Origin: JBLHKT01 sp043101615
GTDB taxonomy: Bacteria > Planctomycetota > Phycisphaerae > Phycisphaerales > UBA1924
DNA length: 22,118 nt
Reading direction: 5' to 3'
NCBI GenBank assembly: GCA_043101615.1
Contig: JBICID010000040.1
Location: 1 to 22,118, forward strand
Every line of letters begins with the position of its first letter. Position 1 is the stretch's first letter. Positions 7,699 to 16,365 of the stretch are shown one piece after another. The notes under the pieces were generated by a model, which was given only the letters and a program-made list of their open reading frames with translations, was not told the origin of the DNA and made no database searches. Made by a program: the position numbers and the translations under genes.

Positions 7699-9408
7699 AT
7701 GGCGCTCGGCACGGAAGCTGCGAACATCGGTCAGCACATCCAGACGGCGACGCGCGCGGCGGAGGTCGCGACGCTGCTGGTGCGGTTCGGGTTCGGGGAG
7801 ATGATCCGGGCGGGGGGGCTGGAGCGGTACCTTCCCGGCACGAAGAAGGTCGGCGAGGACGGTGAGATCGCGAATCGCCCGCTGCCCGAGCGTGTGCGTC
7901 TGCTGCTGGAGACGCTGGGCCCGACGTTCGTGAAGGCGGGGCAAATCCTGAGCACGCGGACGGACCTGGTGGGGCCGGCGTGGATCTCGGAGCTGAAGAA
8001 GCTGCAGTCGCGCGTGAAGCCGGTGGACTGGGAGGGAGAGGCGGGGATCCGGGCGGCGCTGGAGGCGGAGTACGGGGAATCGATCGGGGAGGTGTTCGAG
8101 TCGATCGAGGAGGAGCCGATCGCGGCCGCGAGCATGGGGCAGGCGCACCGTGCGGTGCTGAAGCTGGAGGGGGGCGGGACCGAGGCGGTGGTGCTGAAGG
8201 TGCTGCGACCTGGGATCCGGGAGCGGCTGGCGTCGGACGTGGAGCTGATGCGTCTTTTTGCGCGTCTGACGCGCGGTTTCTTCGAGGACTCCGGGATCGA
8301 CGCCGAGCGGATCGTGGAGGAGTTCGCCCGGCAGCTGGAGCGCGAGACGGACCTGACGATCGAGGCGAGCTCGACCGAGCGGATGCGGCGCGATTTCGAG
8401 GAGCACGACGGGGTGACGTTCCCGAGGGTGTTCAAGGAGCGGAGCACGCGGAGCGTGCTGGTGCTCGAGGAGATCCACGGCACGCTGATGAGCGACCTGG
8501 AGCCGGAGGCGCTCAGCCAGGAGGAGCGGGAGCGGATCGTGGCCAACGGGTGCGACGCGGTGTTCCGCCAGTGCCTGGAGCTTGGGTTCTTCCACGCGGA
8601 CCCGCACCCGGGCAACATCTTCGTGCTCGAGGACCAGACGCTGTGCTTCATCGACTGCGGGATGACGGGGATGATCGACCCTGGGTCGCTGGAGCAGCTG
8701 GCGCGGATCGTGCACGGGGCGATCGAGGGAAAGCTGGACCGGGTGGTGCGGACGGCGGTGCGGATCGCCGAGGCGCCGAGCACGATGGTGGACGACCGTC
8801 GGTTCCGTGCGGACGTGTGGCGGTTCCTGGACCGGTTCCGTGCGGTGGGGGACGGGACGATCGAGATGGGGGCGACGCTGAACGAGTTCTTCGGGATCCT
8901 GCGGAACCACGACATGCGTGCGCCGGCGGACATCGTGTACCTGGTGAAGGCGCTGGCGACGATCGAGGGGGTGGGGCGTGAAATCGAGCCGAATTATGAT
9001 CTGATCGGGCACGTGCGCCCGTACATGGAGCGGCTGATCAAGCGCCGGTACGGGGTGGGGGCGATCAAGGAGCGGTTCGAGAGCGTGGTGGGCGAGTACG
9101 CGGATTTGGTTGAGGAGCTGCCGCACCAGGCGGGGGCGATCCTGCGCCAGGTGCGGCACAACGATCTGAGCCTGAACCTGCAGCACCGGGGCCTGGACAA
9201 GATGACCGACGAGATCGAGCGGGCGAGCCTGAACATCTCGTGGGCGGTGGTGATCTCGGCGATCATTGTGGGGTCGAGCGTGCTGCTGCTGGCGGACGCG
9301 GTGGACCGTGACACGGGGCTGCTGACGTGGGTGGCGCTGGGGGCGTTCGTGGTGGGCCTGGGGCTGGGGGCGTTCCGGCTGGTGTGGTCGAAGTGGATCG
9401 GGACGTAG
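7699..9408 (+). CDS. ubiB: UbiB/AarF/ABC1 atypical kinase
   Basis: A 569-residue member of the UbiB (ABC1/ADCK) protein-kinase-like family, membrane-associated ATPases that support quinone or isoprenoid-lipid homeostasis. Seen in order: the family-specific KxGQ motif TFVKAGQILSTR (76-87), the Ala-rich loop AAASMGQAH (142-150) in place of a Gly-rich loop, the ATP-binding lysine VVLKVLRPG (K167), the ExD motif ERETDL (214-219), the catalytic-loop equivalent FHADPHPGNIFV (298-309), and the DFG equivalent FIDCG (317-321). Two C-terminal hydrophobic helices lie at about 513-532 and 541-563. Length and architecture are normal. The physiological substrate is unknown; no ubiquinone gene is nearby, so the name denotes the family only. 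TACGCT 6 nt upstream supports a leaderless start at the ATG at 7699. Confidence 0.93.
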   Translation: MALGTEAANIGQHIQTATRAAEVATLLVRFGFGEMIRAGGLERYLPGTKKVGEDGEIANRPLPERVRLLLETLGPTFVKAGQILSTRTDLVGPAWISELKKLQSRVKPVDWEGEAGIRAALEAEYGESIGEVFESIEEEPIAAASMGQAHRAVLKLEGGGTEAVVLKVLRPGIRERLASDVELMRLFARLTRGFFEDSGIDAERIVEEFARQLERETDLTIEASSTERMRRDFEEHDGVTFPRVFKERSTRSVLVLEEIHGTLMSDLEPEALSQEERERIVANGCDAVFRQCLELGFFHADPHPGNIFVLEDQTLCFIDCGMTGMIDPGSLEQLARIVHGAIEGKLDRVVRTAVRIAEAPSTMVDDRRFRADVWRFLDRFRAVGDGTIEMGATLNEFFGILRNHDMRAPADIVYLVKALATIEGVGREIEPNYDLIGHVRPYMERLIKRRYGVGAIKERFESVVGEYADLVEELPHQAGAILRQVRHNDLSLNLQHRGLDKMTDEIERASLNISWAVVISAIIVGSSVLLLADAVDRDTGLLTWVALGAFVVGLGLGAFRLVWSKWIGT

Positions 9409-9473
9409 GGCGTGATTCGGCTGCAGGGGGTGTGCGGGGGGGCCGATGGGTTTTCCCCGGCCTCTTGCGAGGC

Positions 9474-9479
9474 TACGAT
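9474..9479 (+). promoter_or_regulatory. -10-like TACGAT before tRNA-Ser
   Basis: TACGAT lies 30 nt before the mature tRNA 5' end. A weak -35 candidate, TTTTCC, sits 17 bp upstream at 9451-9456. A small hairpin (CCGCCC 9485-9490 with GGGCGG 9496-9501) lies between promoter and tRNA. Confidence 0.4.
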
Positions 9480-9509
9480 CCCGCCCGCCCGAGTTGGGCG
9501 GACCGCCCT

Positions 9510-9596
9510 GGAGAGGTGGCTGAGTGGTTTAAGGCGCACGATTGGAATTCGTGTGGGGGAGCAATCCCCTCGGGGGTTCGAATCCCCCCCTCTCCG
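9510..9596 (+). tRNA. tRNA-Ser (anticodon GGA)
   Basis: An 87-nt class II tRNA read by folding. The acceptor stem GGAGAGG (9510-9516) pairs with CCTCTCC (9589-9595), with discriminator G9596. The D-arm contains TGAGTGGTTTAAGG. The anticodon stem CACGA/TCGTG (9537-9541/9549-9553) encloses loop TTGGAAT with anticodon GGA at 9544-9546, reading UCC and UCU. A long variable arm (GGGGGA...TCCCC, 9555-9569) is typical of serine tRNAs. The T-arm GGGGG/CCCCC (9572-9576/9584-9588) has loop TTCGAAT. The 3' CCA is not encoded. Confidence 0.97.
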
Positions 9597-9603
9597 TTTG
9601 ACA

Positions 9604-9633
9604 GGCCCCGCGATGCGGGGTCTTGTTGTTTTT
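9604..9633 (+). terminator. Rho-independent terminator of tRNA-Ser
   Basis: CCCCGC (9606-9611) pairs with GCGGGG (9615-9620) around loop GAT, followed by the T-rich tract TCTTGTTGTTTTT. It lies 8 nt after the tRNA. galK converges on it from the other side and ends at 9642; it has no matching T-tract in that direction. Confidence 0.8.
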
Positions 9634-9641
9634 GTGGGGGT

Positions 9642-10808
9642 TCATTCCCGGCTGACGAAGCAAGCGCCTTCGCTTGGGGGGGCGTCGAACAGGGCGAGCT
9701 CGGGGCAGATGTCACGGCACTCGGACGCGGCCGCCCAGACGCTTTGCTCCGATCCTCGCTGAGCCAGGAGCACGACGCTGCCGCCGAAGCCGCCGCCGGT
9801 CATGCGGAGGCCGTGCACGCCGTGGGCGGTGCGGAGGCGGTCGACGAGTGCGTCGATCTCTGGGCATGAGACGCGGAAGTCGTCGCGGAGGGAGGCGTGG
9901 GAGGCGAGCATGAGCCGGCCTGCGCGTGGCAGGTCGTCCCGCTCGAGGGCCTCGCTCGCCTCTCGGACGCGTCGGGACTCTGTGACGACGTGGCGGGCGA
10001 TCGGGCGGAGTCGCTCGGGGAGGGCGTCGATGGCGTCGGGGTCGGCGCGGGCGAGGTGCTCGACGCCGAGTCGCTCGCTGGCGGAGACGCACATCGCCCA
10101 TCGCTCGGCGTAGGCGCCGGTGGCCAGCTCGTGCTTGACGCCGGAATCGATGACGAGCAGGGCTGCGCCCGGGGGGACGGGGACGTGGCGGGATGTTTCG
10201 TCGGCGCAGTCGAGCAGCAGGGCGTGCCCGGCTCGGGCCAGGACGCTGGCGGCCTGGTCCATGAGGCCGCACGGCATGCCGGCGAAGCGGTGCTCGGCGC
10301 GGCGGCAGCGGCGGGCGAGGTCGAGGCCCTCGAGCGTGAGCCCGAGGACCGCCGCCGAGGCGATTGCGACGGAGACCTCGAGGGCGGCGGAGCTGGAGAG
10401 GCCGGCTCCGATGGGGATGTCTGTGTGGACGAGCAGCTCGCACCCTGAGAGGGGCGCGAGGTCGGCGAGGGCCTGCACCTCGGCCAGTGCTCCGAGGGCG
10501 TAGGAGGCCCAGGACCCCACGGGCGCGTCGCGTCCGGGCTCGAGGGGGCGGTCGGTCGGGGCGGTGGCGGTGTCCTTGCGCCCTGTGCTGGCGATGCGGA
10601 GCGTGCCCGGGGGCGCGGCGCCTGGGATGATGGCGGCGTGGCAGGAGAGCGGGATGGCGATGGGCAGGACGGGCCCGCCGCAGTAATCGACGTGGTCGCC
10701 GATGAGGTTGACGCGTCCCGGCGCGCGGGCGATGGCGAGGGGCTGTGCGGTCGCTCGGTGCGCGAGGAGGCTCTGGAATCGTTCGGTGCCGGTGTGCTGT
10801 GTGGTCAT
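9642..10808 (-). CDS. galK: Galactokinase GalK
   Basis: A 388-residue GHMP-family galactokinase: ATP plus galactose to galactose-1-phosphate, the first step of the Leloir pathway, cytoplasmic. Seen: the galactokinase signature GRVNLIGDHVDYCGGPVLPI (31-50), the GHMP ATP-binding motif PIGAGLSSSAALE (132-144), GMPCGLMDQAAS (177-188) with Asp184 as the expected base, and the third GHMP motif RMTGGGFGGSVVLL (335-348). The signature differs from the usual IGEH: Glu is replaced by Asp (D38). Length is standard. The gene follows the SGLT-like transporter by 30 bp on the same strand, so uptake and phosphorylation of the sugar look co-transcribed. Another GHMP sugar kinase specificity is possible but less likely. 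Confidence 0.93.
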   Translation of the reverse strand: MTTQHTGTERFQSLLAHRATAQPLAIARAPGRVNLIGDHVDYCGGPVLPIAIPLSCHAAIIPGAAPPGTLRIASTGRKDTATAPTDRPLEPGRDAPVGSWASYALGALAEVQALADLAPLSGCELLVHTDIPIGAGLSSSAALEVSVAIASAAVLGLTLEGLDLARRCRRAEHRFAGMPCGLMDQAASVLARAGHALLLDCADETSRHVPVPPGAALLVIDSGVKHELATGAYAERWAMCVSASERLGVEHLARADPDAIDALPERLRPIARHVVTESRRVREASEALERDDLPRAGRLMLASHASLRDDFRVSCPEIDALVDRLRTAHGVHGLRMTGGGFGGSVVLLAQRGSEQSVWAAASECRDICPELALFDAPPSEGACFVSRE

Positions 10809-10838
10809 GGCTCCGGCTTTCCGGCGTGGCGGTTGGGC

Positions 10839-12656
10839 TCAGGCGCTGAAGATCGAGAAGTCCGCGAAGACGGCGTAGATGGCGAGGACGAGCAGCACGA
10901 GCCCGATGCCGGCGGGCACGCTGCCCTTCCAGGGGGTGAGGTCGACCGCCTTGGCGTCTGCGTGCACCCAGCGTTCCGGGCGTGGGGCGACGGCGCCCCA
11001 GGCGAGCATGATCGCGATGAGCAGGACGAACGTGGCCCCGAGGAAGTGGAACTGGTGCATGATGTCCGGGGCGAAGAATCGGGGGGCGGTGCCGGTCTCT
11101 CGCACGCGTGCGTAGGCGATGGGTGCTGGGGGCTCCGGTGCGGCGTCGGGTCCGGTGCGGACGGCGACGGGCTGTACGGTGAACTCCTCGACCAGGGAGA
11201 CGCTCTCGTTCTCGAGCTCGGCGGTCAGGTCCTGGATGGGCACGACGCGGGTGGCGTCGGTGGCCTTGGTGCCCAGCGGGACGAAGTAGCCGGCGAGCAG
11301 GACGACCAGGCCGGTGAGCAGGGCGGCGGTGGCGGCCTTGCCTGGGACGCGCCGTGCGAGCATGCCCACGACCACGACGGCGAGCAGCGGGATGAAGTAG
11401 ATGCCGTTCATGGTCTGGAGGTACTGGAAGATGCTCTCGGTCTTGGCGAGCCAGGGGGCCAGGCCCATCGCGACGCCGGCCATGATCCAGCCGAAGACCT
11501 TGCCGGAGCGGACGGTGTCCTTCTCGGTGGCGTCTTTGTTGATGATCTTGGCGTACAGCCCGAGCGAGAAGAGCGTGCAGGTGGCGTTGAGGGCGGAGTT
11601 GAAGGAGGAGAGGATGGCGCCGACCAGCACCGCGGCGAAGAAGCCGGTGAGCGGTCCTGGGAGGACGTCGGCGACGAGTCGCCCGTAGGCGTGGTCGCCC
11701 TTGAGCCCGGGGTCGCGTGCGTAGAGGGTCCAGGCGATGATGCCCGGGACGACGAGGAAGAGCGGGCCGAGGAGCTTGAGGAAGCCGCAGAGCAGGACGC
11801 CCTTCTGGCCCTCGGCCAGCGATCGTGCGCCGAGGGTGCGCTGGATGATCTGCTGGTTGGTGGTCCAGTAGAACATGTGCAGGAGGACGACGCCGGTGAG
11901 GATGGTGCCGACGGGGACGGAGGTGTCGGTGGATCCGAGGGAGTTGAGGGTCTTGCCGGGCTCTGCGTTCGCCTTGACGGTGCTCCAGCCGTCGAGGGCG
12001 CCCCCGCCATCGCCGAGCGTGTGTGAGACGGCGGTGAGGCCGAAGTAGGTGATGAGCAGCCCGCCGATGAGCAGTCCGACGCCGTTGAGGGTGTCGGAGA
12101 CGGCGACGGTGCGGAGGCCGCCGAAGAGGGCGTAGCAGGAGCCGATGAGGCCGACGCCCCAGACGGTGACCCAGAGTGCGGTGGTGTGGTCGTTGGTGCC
12201 GATGAGCGAGCGGACGTCGATGATCTCGATGAGCCCGGTGGCGCCGGTGTAGAGGATGATGGGCAGGAGTATGGCGGCGTAGGCGGCGAGGAAGATGATG
12301 TCGGCGATGGTGCGTGTGCGTGCGTCGAAGCGCTGCTCCAGGAACTGGGGCACGGTGGCGATGCCCGAGCGGAGCCAGCGGGGCAGGAAGAACAGGGCCA
12401 TGGCGACCAGGGAGAGTACGGCGAAGACCTCCCAGACCATGACGGCCAGGCCGTCGTTGTACGCGGCCCCGTTGAGGCCGACGAGCTGCTCGGTGGAGAG
12501 GTTGGTGAGCAGGAGGGAGCCGGCGATGACGACGCCGCCGAGCTTGCGACCGGCGAGGAAGTAGCCCTCGGAGGTGGAGTGGTCGTCCTTGCGCGTCTTG
12601 ATGATGGTGATGACGGCGACGAGGGCGGTGAAGAAGAGGAACGAGGCGATGACCAC
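10839..12656 (-). CDS. Sodium:sugar symporter, SSS/SLC5 (vSGLT-like)
   Basis: A 605-residue inner-membrane Na+/solute symporter with about 13-14 helices. It matches the remembered Vibrio galactose transporter vSGLT at the sugar-contact positions: TNLSTEQLVGLNGAAY (51-66; Gln57 aligns with vSGLT Q69), VWEVFAV (74-80; Glu76 aligns with E88) and WTTNQQIIQRTLGARS (Asn aligns with N260). This favours a hexose, probably galactose given galK next door; the family also moves other solutes. An unusual hydrophilic loop of roughly 60 residues, with ENESVSLVEEF and DAAPEPPAPIA, precedes the last two helices. The start is GTG at 12656, with GGGAG 9 nt upstream; this gives a membrane segment at once. The ATG at 12779 would add an Arg/Pro-rich extension and collide with purC, so I rejected it. 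Confidence 0.9.
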   Translation of the reverse strand: MVIASFLFFTALVAVITIIKTRKDDHSTSEGYFLAGRKLGGVVIAGSLLLTNLSTEQLVGLNGAAYNDGLAVMVWEVFAVLSLVAMALFFLPRWLRSGIATVPQFLEQRFDARTRTIADIIFLAAYAAILLPIILYTGATGLIEIIDVRSLIGTNDHTTALWVTVWGVGLIGSCYALFGGLRTVAVSDTLNGVGLLIGGLLITYFGLTAVSHTLGDGGGALDGWSTVKANAEPGKTLNSLGSTDTSVPVGTILTGVVLLHMFYWTTNQQIIQRTLGARSLAEGQKGVLLCGFLKLLGPLFLVVPGIIAWTLYARDPGLKGDHAYGRLVADVLPGPLTGFFAAVLVGAILSSFNSALNATCTLFSLGLYAKIINKDATEKDTVRSGKVFGWIMAGVAMGLAPWLAKTESIFQYLQTMNGIYFIPLLAVVVVGMLARRVPGKAATAALLTGLVVLLAGYFVPLGTKATDATRVVPIQDLTAELENESVSLVEEFTVQPVAVRTGPDAAPEPPAPIAYARVRETGTAPRFFAPDIMHQFHFLGATFVLLIAIMLAWGAVAPRPERWVHADAKAVDLTPWKGSVPAGIGLVLLVLAIYAVFADFSIFSA

Positions 12657-12695
12657 GGCGTGGGGCTCCCTTCCGCGGCGTGGCCGCGTCGGGCC

Positions 12696-12701
12696 AGCGT
12701 A
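12696..12701 (-). promoter_or_regulatory. -10-like TACGCT of the symporter-galK operon
   Basis: Minus-strand TACGCT within GGTACGCTGG, about 40 nt before the GTG at 12656, predicts a leader of about 33 nt that contains the GGGAG ribosome-binding site. The same hexamer serves purC on the other strand 65 bp away. Confidence 0.45.
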
Positions 12702-12766
12702 CCAGCCGCCCCGTTTTCTCGCAGTGACGGTCGTGGTGGCCCGGGGCGTCGGGTGGTCGGGCGGGG

Positions 12767-12772
12767 TACGCT
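12767..12772 (+). promoter_or_regulatory. -10-like TACGCT, probable leaderless promoter of purC
   Basis: TACGCT ends 5 nt before the purC ATG at 12778; no Shine-Dalgarno is present. Confidence 0.5.
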
Positions 12773-12777
12773 CGGGC

Positions 12778-13800
12778 ATGAGCGTTCAGCCCGCCGCCGA
12801 GATCGCCTCGCTTGTCAGCCAGCTGCCGCACGCCCTGCGGGCGTACCGGTTTCCCGACTCGGTCGCGGGGCGTCTGGGTCCGGTGCACTCCGGGAAGGTG
12901 CGTGAGAGCGCGTCGGTGTCGGGGCGCTCGGAGCGGCTGATCGTGACGACGGACCGGACGAGCTGCTTCGACATCGTGGTGGGTGCGACGCCGCACAAGG
13001 GGGCGGTGCTGACCGGGCTCTCGGCGTGGTGGTTCGAGCGGACTCGGGACATCATCGGGAACCACCTGCTGGGGGTGATCGACCCGAACGTGATGGTGGT
13101 GCGTGCGTGCGAACCGATCAAGATGGAGCTGGTGGTGCGGGGGTACATCACCGGGGTGACGGGCACCTCGATGTGGCACGCGTACAGCGCGGGGGAGCGG
13201 GTGTTCTGCGGGATCACGCTGCCGGAGGGGCTGCGGAAGAACGAGCGGCTGCCCGAGCCTGTGATCACGCCCTCGACCAAGGAGAGCGGCGCGATGGCGC
13301 ACGACCGCTCGGTGCCGCCAGAAGAGCTGGTGGCGCACGCGGGGATCGATCCGGCGGTGTACCGGAAGGCCGCGGACGCGGCGATGGCGATCTTCACGCG
13401 AGGGCAGGAGCTCGCCCGGGAGGCGGGGCTGATCCTGGTGGACACCAAGTACGAGTTCGGGACGACGCCCGAGGGCGAGGTGATCCTGATCGACGAGGTG
13501 CACACGCCCGACTCGTCGCGCTACTGGAAGGCGGACGCGTACGACGCGGCCTTCGAGGCGGGCGCCGAGCAGGCGTACTACGACAAGGAGCACGTGCGCC
13601 TCGAGCTCAAGCGGCTCGGTCTGACCGAGTTCGGGCAGGACGAGGAGCGGGAGAAGCTGCCGCCGGAGCTGTTCGCGGAGGCGGGGCGACGGTACCTGGA
13701 GGTGTGCGAACGGCTGACGGGGCGGGCGCTCGCGGTCGAGCCGGGCGATCCGACGGCGCGGATCGACGCGGCGATCGAGGGGTACCTGGGCCGGGCGTGA
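12778..13800 (+). CDS. purC: SAICAR synthetase PurC
   Basis: A 340-residue phosphoribosylaminoimidazole-succinocarboxamide synthase, which joins CAIR and aspartate with ATP in de novo purine synthesis, cytoplasmic. Seen: an N-terminal GPVHSGKVRESASV segment (34-47) with the Lys-Val-Arg-Glu typical of the nucleotide site, TDRTSCFDIVVG (58-69), PIKMELVVRGYITGVTGTS (113-131), ITPSTKES near 162-169, and LVDTKYEFG followed by LIDEVHTPDSSRYW. It belongs to the longer (about 300-340 residue) PurC type. The start is the ATG at 12778, 5 nt after a -10-like hexamer; the open frame upstream runs through the symporter's antisense and is not coding. No purine riboswitch or other purine gene is seen. Confidence 0.95.
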   Translation: MSVQPAAEIASLVSQLPHALRAYRFPDSVAGRLGPVHSGKVRESASVSGRSERLIVTTDRTSCFDIVVGATPHKGAVLTGLSAWWFERTRDIIGNHLLGVIDPNVMVVRACEPIKMELVVRGYITGVTGTSMWHAYSAGERVFCGITLPEGLRKNERLPEPVITPSTKESGAMAHDRSVPPEELVAHAGIDPAVYRKAADAAMAIFTRGQELAREAGLILVDTKYEFGTTPEGEVILIDEVHTPDSSRYWKADAYDAAFEAGAEQAYYDKEHVRLELKRLGLTEFGQDEEREKLPPELFAEAGRRYLEVCERLTGRALAVEPGDPTARIDAAIEGYLGRA

Positions 13801-13817
13801 GGGTGCGCCTCGGGCGG

Positions 13818-13823
13818 TACACT
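13818..13823 (+). promoter_or_regulatory. -10-like TACACT before secreted hydrolase
   Basis: TACACT lies 37 nt before the ATG at 13861, predicting a leader of about 30 nt carrying GAGGA (13850-13854) as ribosome-binding site. Confidence 0.45.
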
Positions 13824-13860
13824 CGAATCCGACCCGATCCGAACCGCCCGAGGACCCTCC

Positions 13861-16335
13861 ATGCCACGTCTGCTGCTGTGTGCCGTCTCGCTCGTGCTGT
13901 CTCTTTGCGTCGCCACGCCCGGGGCCTGTGCGCAGCCCGCCCCGCCCGAGATCGGCGAGGTGCTGTCGCTGGACCGCGTGGGTGTCGGGCGCCGCTCCAC
14001 GGTGAACACGGACGCGGTGGAGCACCTGGTCGCGACGGGTGCGTTCGAGGCCCCGGACGCCGGCACGGTGGTGGTCGATCCGGATGGCGAGGAGCAGGCG
14101 TGGGCGGTCGTCGAGCGGAACGAGAACGGCGGGCACCGCCAGCCGGGCGGCGGGTGGCTGTTCACGACGGTCACGGCGGAGGGGGATGGCGACTGGATCC
14201 TGGTCGCGCGCGGGCACCGGCACGTGTACGTCAACGGGGAGGCGCGTGTGGGCGACCTGTACAACCTCGGGATCACGCGTGTGCCGGTGCGCCTGCGTGC
14301 GGGCGAGAACACGCTGCTGTTCAAGGCCGGGCGCGGACCGCTCACGTTCGCGTTCGAGGAGCCGCCCGCGGAGGTTTTCGCGGAGACCCGCGACCCGACG
14401 CTGCCGGACTACCTGCGTGGCGACCGGTCGGTGGTCTTGGCCGGCGTGCTCGTGACCAACTCGACGGGGGGGTGGGTCTCGGGGGTGCGCGGGGTGGTGT
14501 CGGTCGAGGGCGGAGCGGAGGTGGTGAGCGAACTCCCGATGCTGCCGGCGCACACGAGCAGGAAGGTCGCGCTGCGGCTGCCCCCGTGCCCGGAGGTGGC
14601 TGAGGGCGAGGATTCGGTCCGTGTCACGATCCGGCTGGAGGCCGAGGGAGTCGAGGTCGGAGAGGCTGTCGGGTTCGATGTTTCCGTGCGCGAGCCCAAC
14701 CAGAAGCACTCGCGGACTTTCATCAGCAACATCGACGGCTCGGTGCAGTACTACGGGGTGACCCCGCCGCCGGATGCAACTCTCGATATACCCCAGGACC
14801 CCCACCGCCTGCTGCTCACGCTGCACGGCGCCAGCGTCGAGGGGCGCGGGCAGTCCAACGCGTACGCCCAGCGCGACGGGTGGTACATCGTCGCCCCGAC
14901 CAACCGGCGCCCGTTCGGGTTCGACTGGGAGGACTGGGGGCGGCTGGACGCGATGGAGGTGCTGGAGCACGCCTCGGCCCGGTTCAACGCGGACCCGTCG
15001 CGGACGTACCTCTCGGGGCACTCGATGGGCGGGCACGGGACGTGGAGCATCGGGGCCTACCACGCGGGCCGCTTCGCGGGCATCGCGCCCAGCGCGGGCT
15101 GGCGGGACTTCTGGTCGTACGGCGGGGGCGGGGAGTTCGACACCGGGACCGCCATCGGGGCGCTGCTGGACCGGAGCGCGAACGCCAGCCGCACGCTGCT
15201 GATGGAGCGCAACTACTTCGATCTGGGCGTGTACATCCTGCACGGCGACGCGGACGACAACGTGCCGGTGTCGCAGGCCCGCTTCATGCGCGAGCGGCTG
15301 GCGCCGTCGCACACGAACTTCGGGTACTACGAGCGGCCCGGGGCGGGGCACTGGTGGGGGAACCTGTGCGTGGACTGGCCGCCGATCTTCGCGATGTTCG
15401 AGCAGACGGCGCTCGATCCTTCCCCGCGTCGTGTGGACTTCACCACTGTGGATCCCGGGATCGCGTCCAGGCGTGCGTGGGTGACGATCGAGCGTCAGGT
15501 CAGGGCGCGGGAGGCGAGCCGCGTGGTGGCGGAGTACGACGCGGAGTCGCACGCGGTGACGGTGACGCCGGAGAACGTGGAGGGGTTCTCGCTCGATCTG
15601 AGCGTGTTTGTGAGTGACGAGCATCCCGAACCTCCGGCGGTGCTGCTGTCTGAGGTCGAGCTGAGCGGCGAAACGGGCTCGTTTGCACGTGCGGCTGACG
15701 GGCGGTGGGGCGTCGCGGAGTTCGATGGAAGCGGCAGGCACCCCGGGCGGAACGGCCCGTTCAAGGACGCGTTCCGGAACCGGGTGCTGTTCGTGGTGGG
15801 CACGCGAGGCACGGACGAGGAGAACGCGTGGGCGCTGTCCAAGGCCCGGTACGACGCGGAGACGTTCTGGTACCGGGGCAACGGCTCGATCGAGATCGTG
15901 CGTGACACGGACTTCGACCCGGAGGCCGAGCCGGACCGGGGCGTGATCCTGTACGGGAACGCTTCGACGAACGGGGCGTGGGTCGCGCTGCTCGGGGCGT
16001 CGCCGATCTGGCTGGACAGGTCGTCGGTGATGCTGCTGCCCCCGCCCCCGGGGACCGGCGACGCCCGCCAGGTCGGGCGGGAGGGCCTGGCCCTGCTGAT
16101 GGCGGTGCCGCGTCCCGGATCGGACCTCGCGATGGTCGGCGTCGTCGGCGGGACGGACCTCACGGGGATGCGGCTCACGGCCCAGTTCCCGTACTTTGTC
16201 TCCGGCGTGCACTACCCGGACTGGTTCCTGGCGAAACCGTCGATTTACCTCGAAGGCGAGGCAGGCGTGGTGGGCGCGGGCTTCTTCAGCAACGGGTGGC
16301 GGCTGGGTGAGGATTACGTGCTGACCGGCGAGTGA
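13861..16335 (+). CDS. Secreted multidomain alpha/beta hydrolase
   Basis: An 824-residue exported protein. A Sec signal (residues 1-24, ending GACAQ) is followed by a beta-rich region (about 105-170; DWILVARGHRHVYVNGEARV then LRAGENTLLFKAGRG) that resembles carbohydrate-binding or jelly-roll modules. A second beta region spans about 180-275. The catalytic alpha/beta-hydrolase domain spans about 312-515 with nucleophile motif SGHSMGGHG (Ser388), the acid loop HGDADDNVPV (461-470) and GAGHWWG (His497): an intact Ser-Asp-His set of the prolyl-oligopeptidase/esterase type. Residues 515-824 form a further beta-rich C-terminal region, likely ligand-binding or structural. Substrate is unknown; a polysaccharide-ester or peptide substrate is possible. 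It ends 30 bp from a convergent exported esterase. Confidence 0.82.
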   Translation: MPRLLLCAVSLVLSLCVATPGACAQPAPPEIGEVLSLDRVGVGRRSTVNTDAVEHLVATGAFEAPDAGTVVVDPDGEEQAWAVVERNENGGHRQPGGGWLFTTVTAEGDGDWILVARGHRHVYVNGEARVGDLYNLGITRVPVRLRAGENTLLFKAGRGPLTFAFEEPPAEVFAETRDPTLPDYLRGDRSVVLAGVLVTNSTGGWVSGVRGVVSVEGGAEVVSELPMLPAHTSRKVALRLPPCPEVAEGEDSVRVTIRLEAEGVEVGEAVGFDVSVREPNQKHSRTFISNIDGSVQYYGVTPPPDATLDIPQDPHRLLLTLHGASVEGRGQSNAYAQRDGWYIVAPTNRRPFGFDWEDWGRLDAMEVLEHASARFNADPSRTYLSGHSMGGHGTWSIGAYHAGRFAGIAPSAGWRDFWSYGGGGEFDTGTAIGALLDRSANASRTLLMERNYFDLGVYILHGDADDNVPVSQARFMRERLAPSHTNFGYYERPGAGHWWGNLCVDWPPIFAMFEQTALDPSPRRVDFTTVDPGIASRRAWVTIERQVRAREASRVVAEYDAESHAVTVTPENVEGFSLDLSVFVSDEHPEPPAVLLSEVELSGETGSFARAADGRWGVAEFDGSGRHPGRNGPFKDAFRNRVLFVVGTRGTDEENAWALSKARYDAETFWYRGNGSIEIVRDTDFDPEAEPDRGVILYGNASTNGAWVALLGASPIWLDRSSVMLLPPPPGTGDARQVGREGLALLMAVPRPGSDLAMVGVVGGTDLTGMRLTAQFPYFVSGVHYPDWFLAKPSIYLEGEAGVVGAGFFSNGWRLGEDYVLTGE

Positions 16336-16365
16336 GCCGGGGCGCGTATCGAGCGGGGCCTTGGG

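Noticed and set aside
12657..12779. Symporter starting at the ATG ending at 12779
   Set aside because: The added 41 residues are Arg/Pro/Thr-rich, the ATG overlaps the purC start codon, and a GGGAG site supports the GTG at 12656.
9712..16212. A continuous 2166-codon open frame on the minus strand
   Set aside because: It runs antisense or out of frame through galK, the symporter, purC and the hydrolase. Its translation is almost only Arg/Pro/His/Ala, the usual shadow of GC-rich genes with few AT-rich stops.
16336..16365. A dif/XerCD site at the skew switch
   Set aside because: The 30-bp convergent spacer shows no AT-rich 28-mer with the expected inverted arms.
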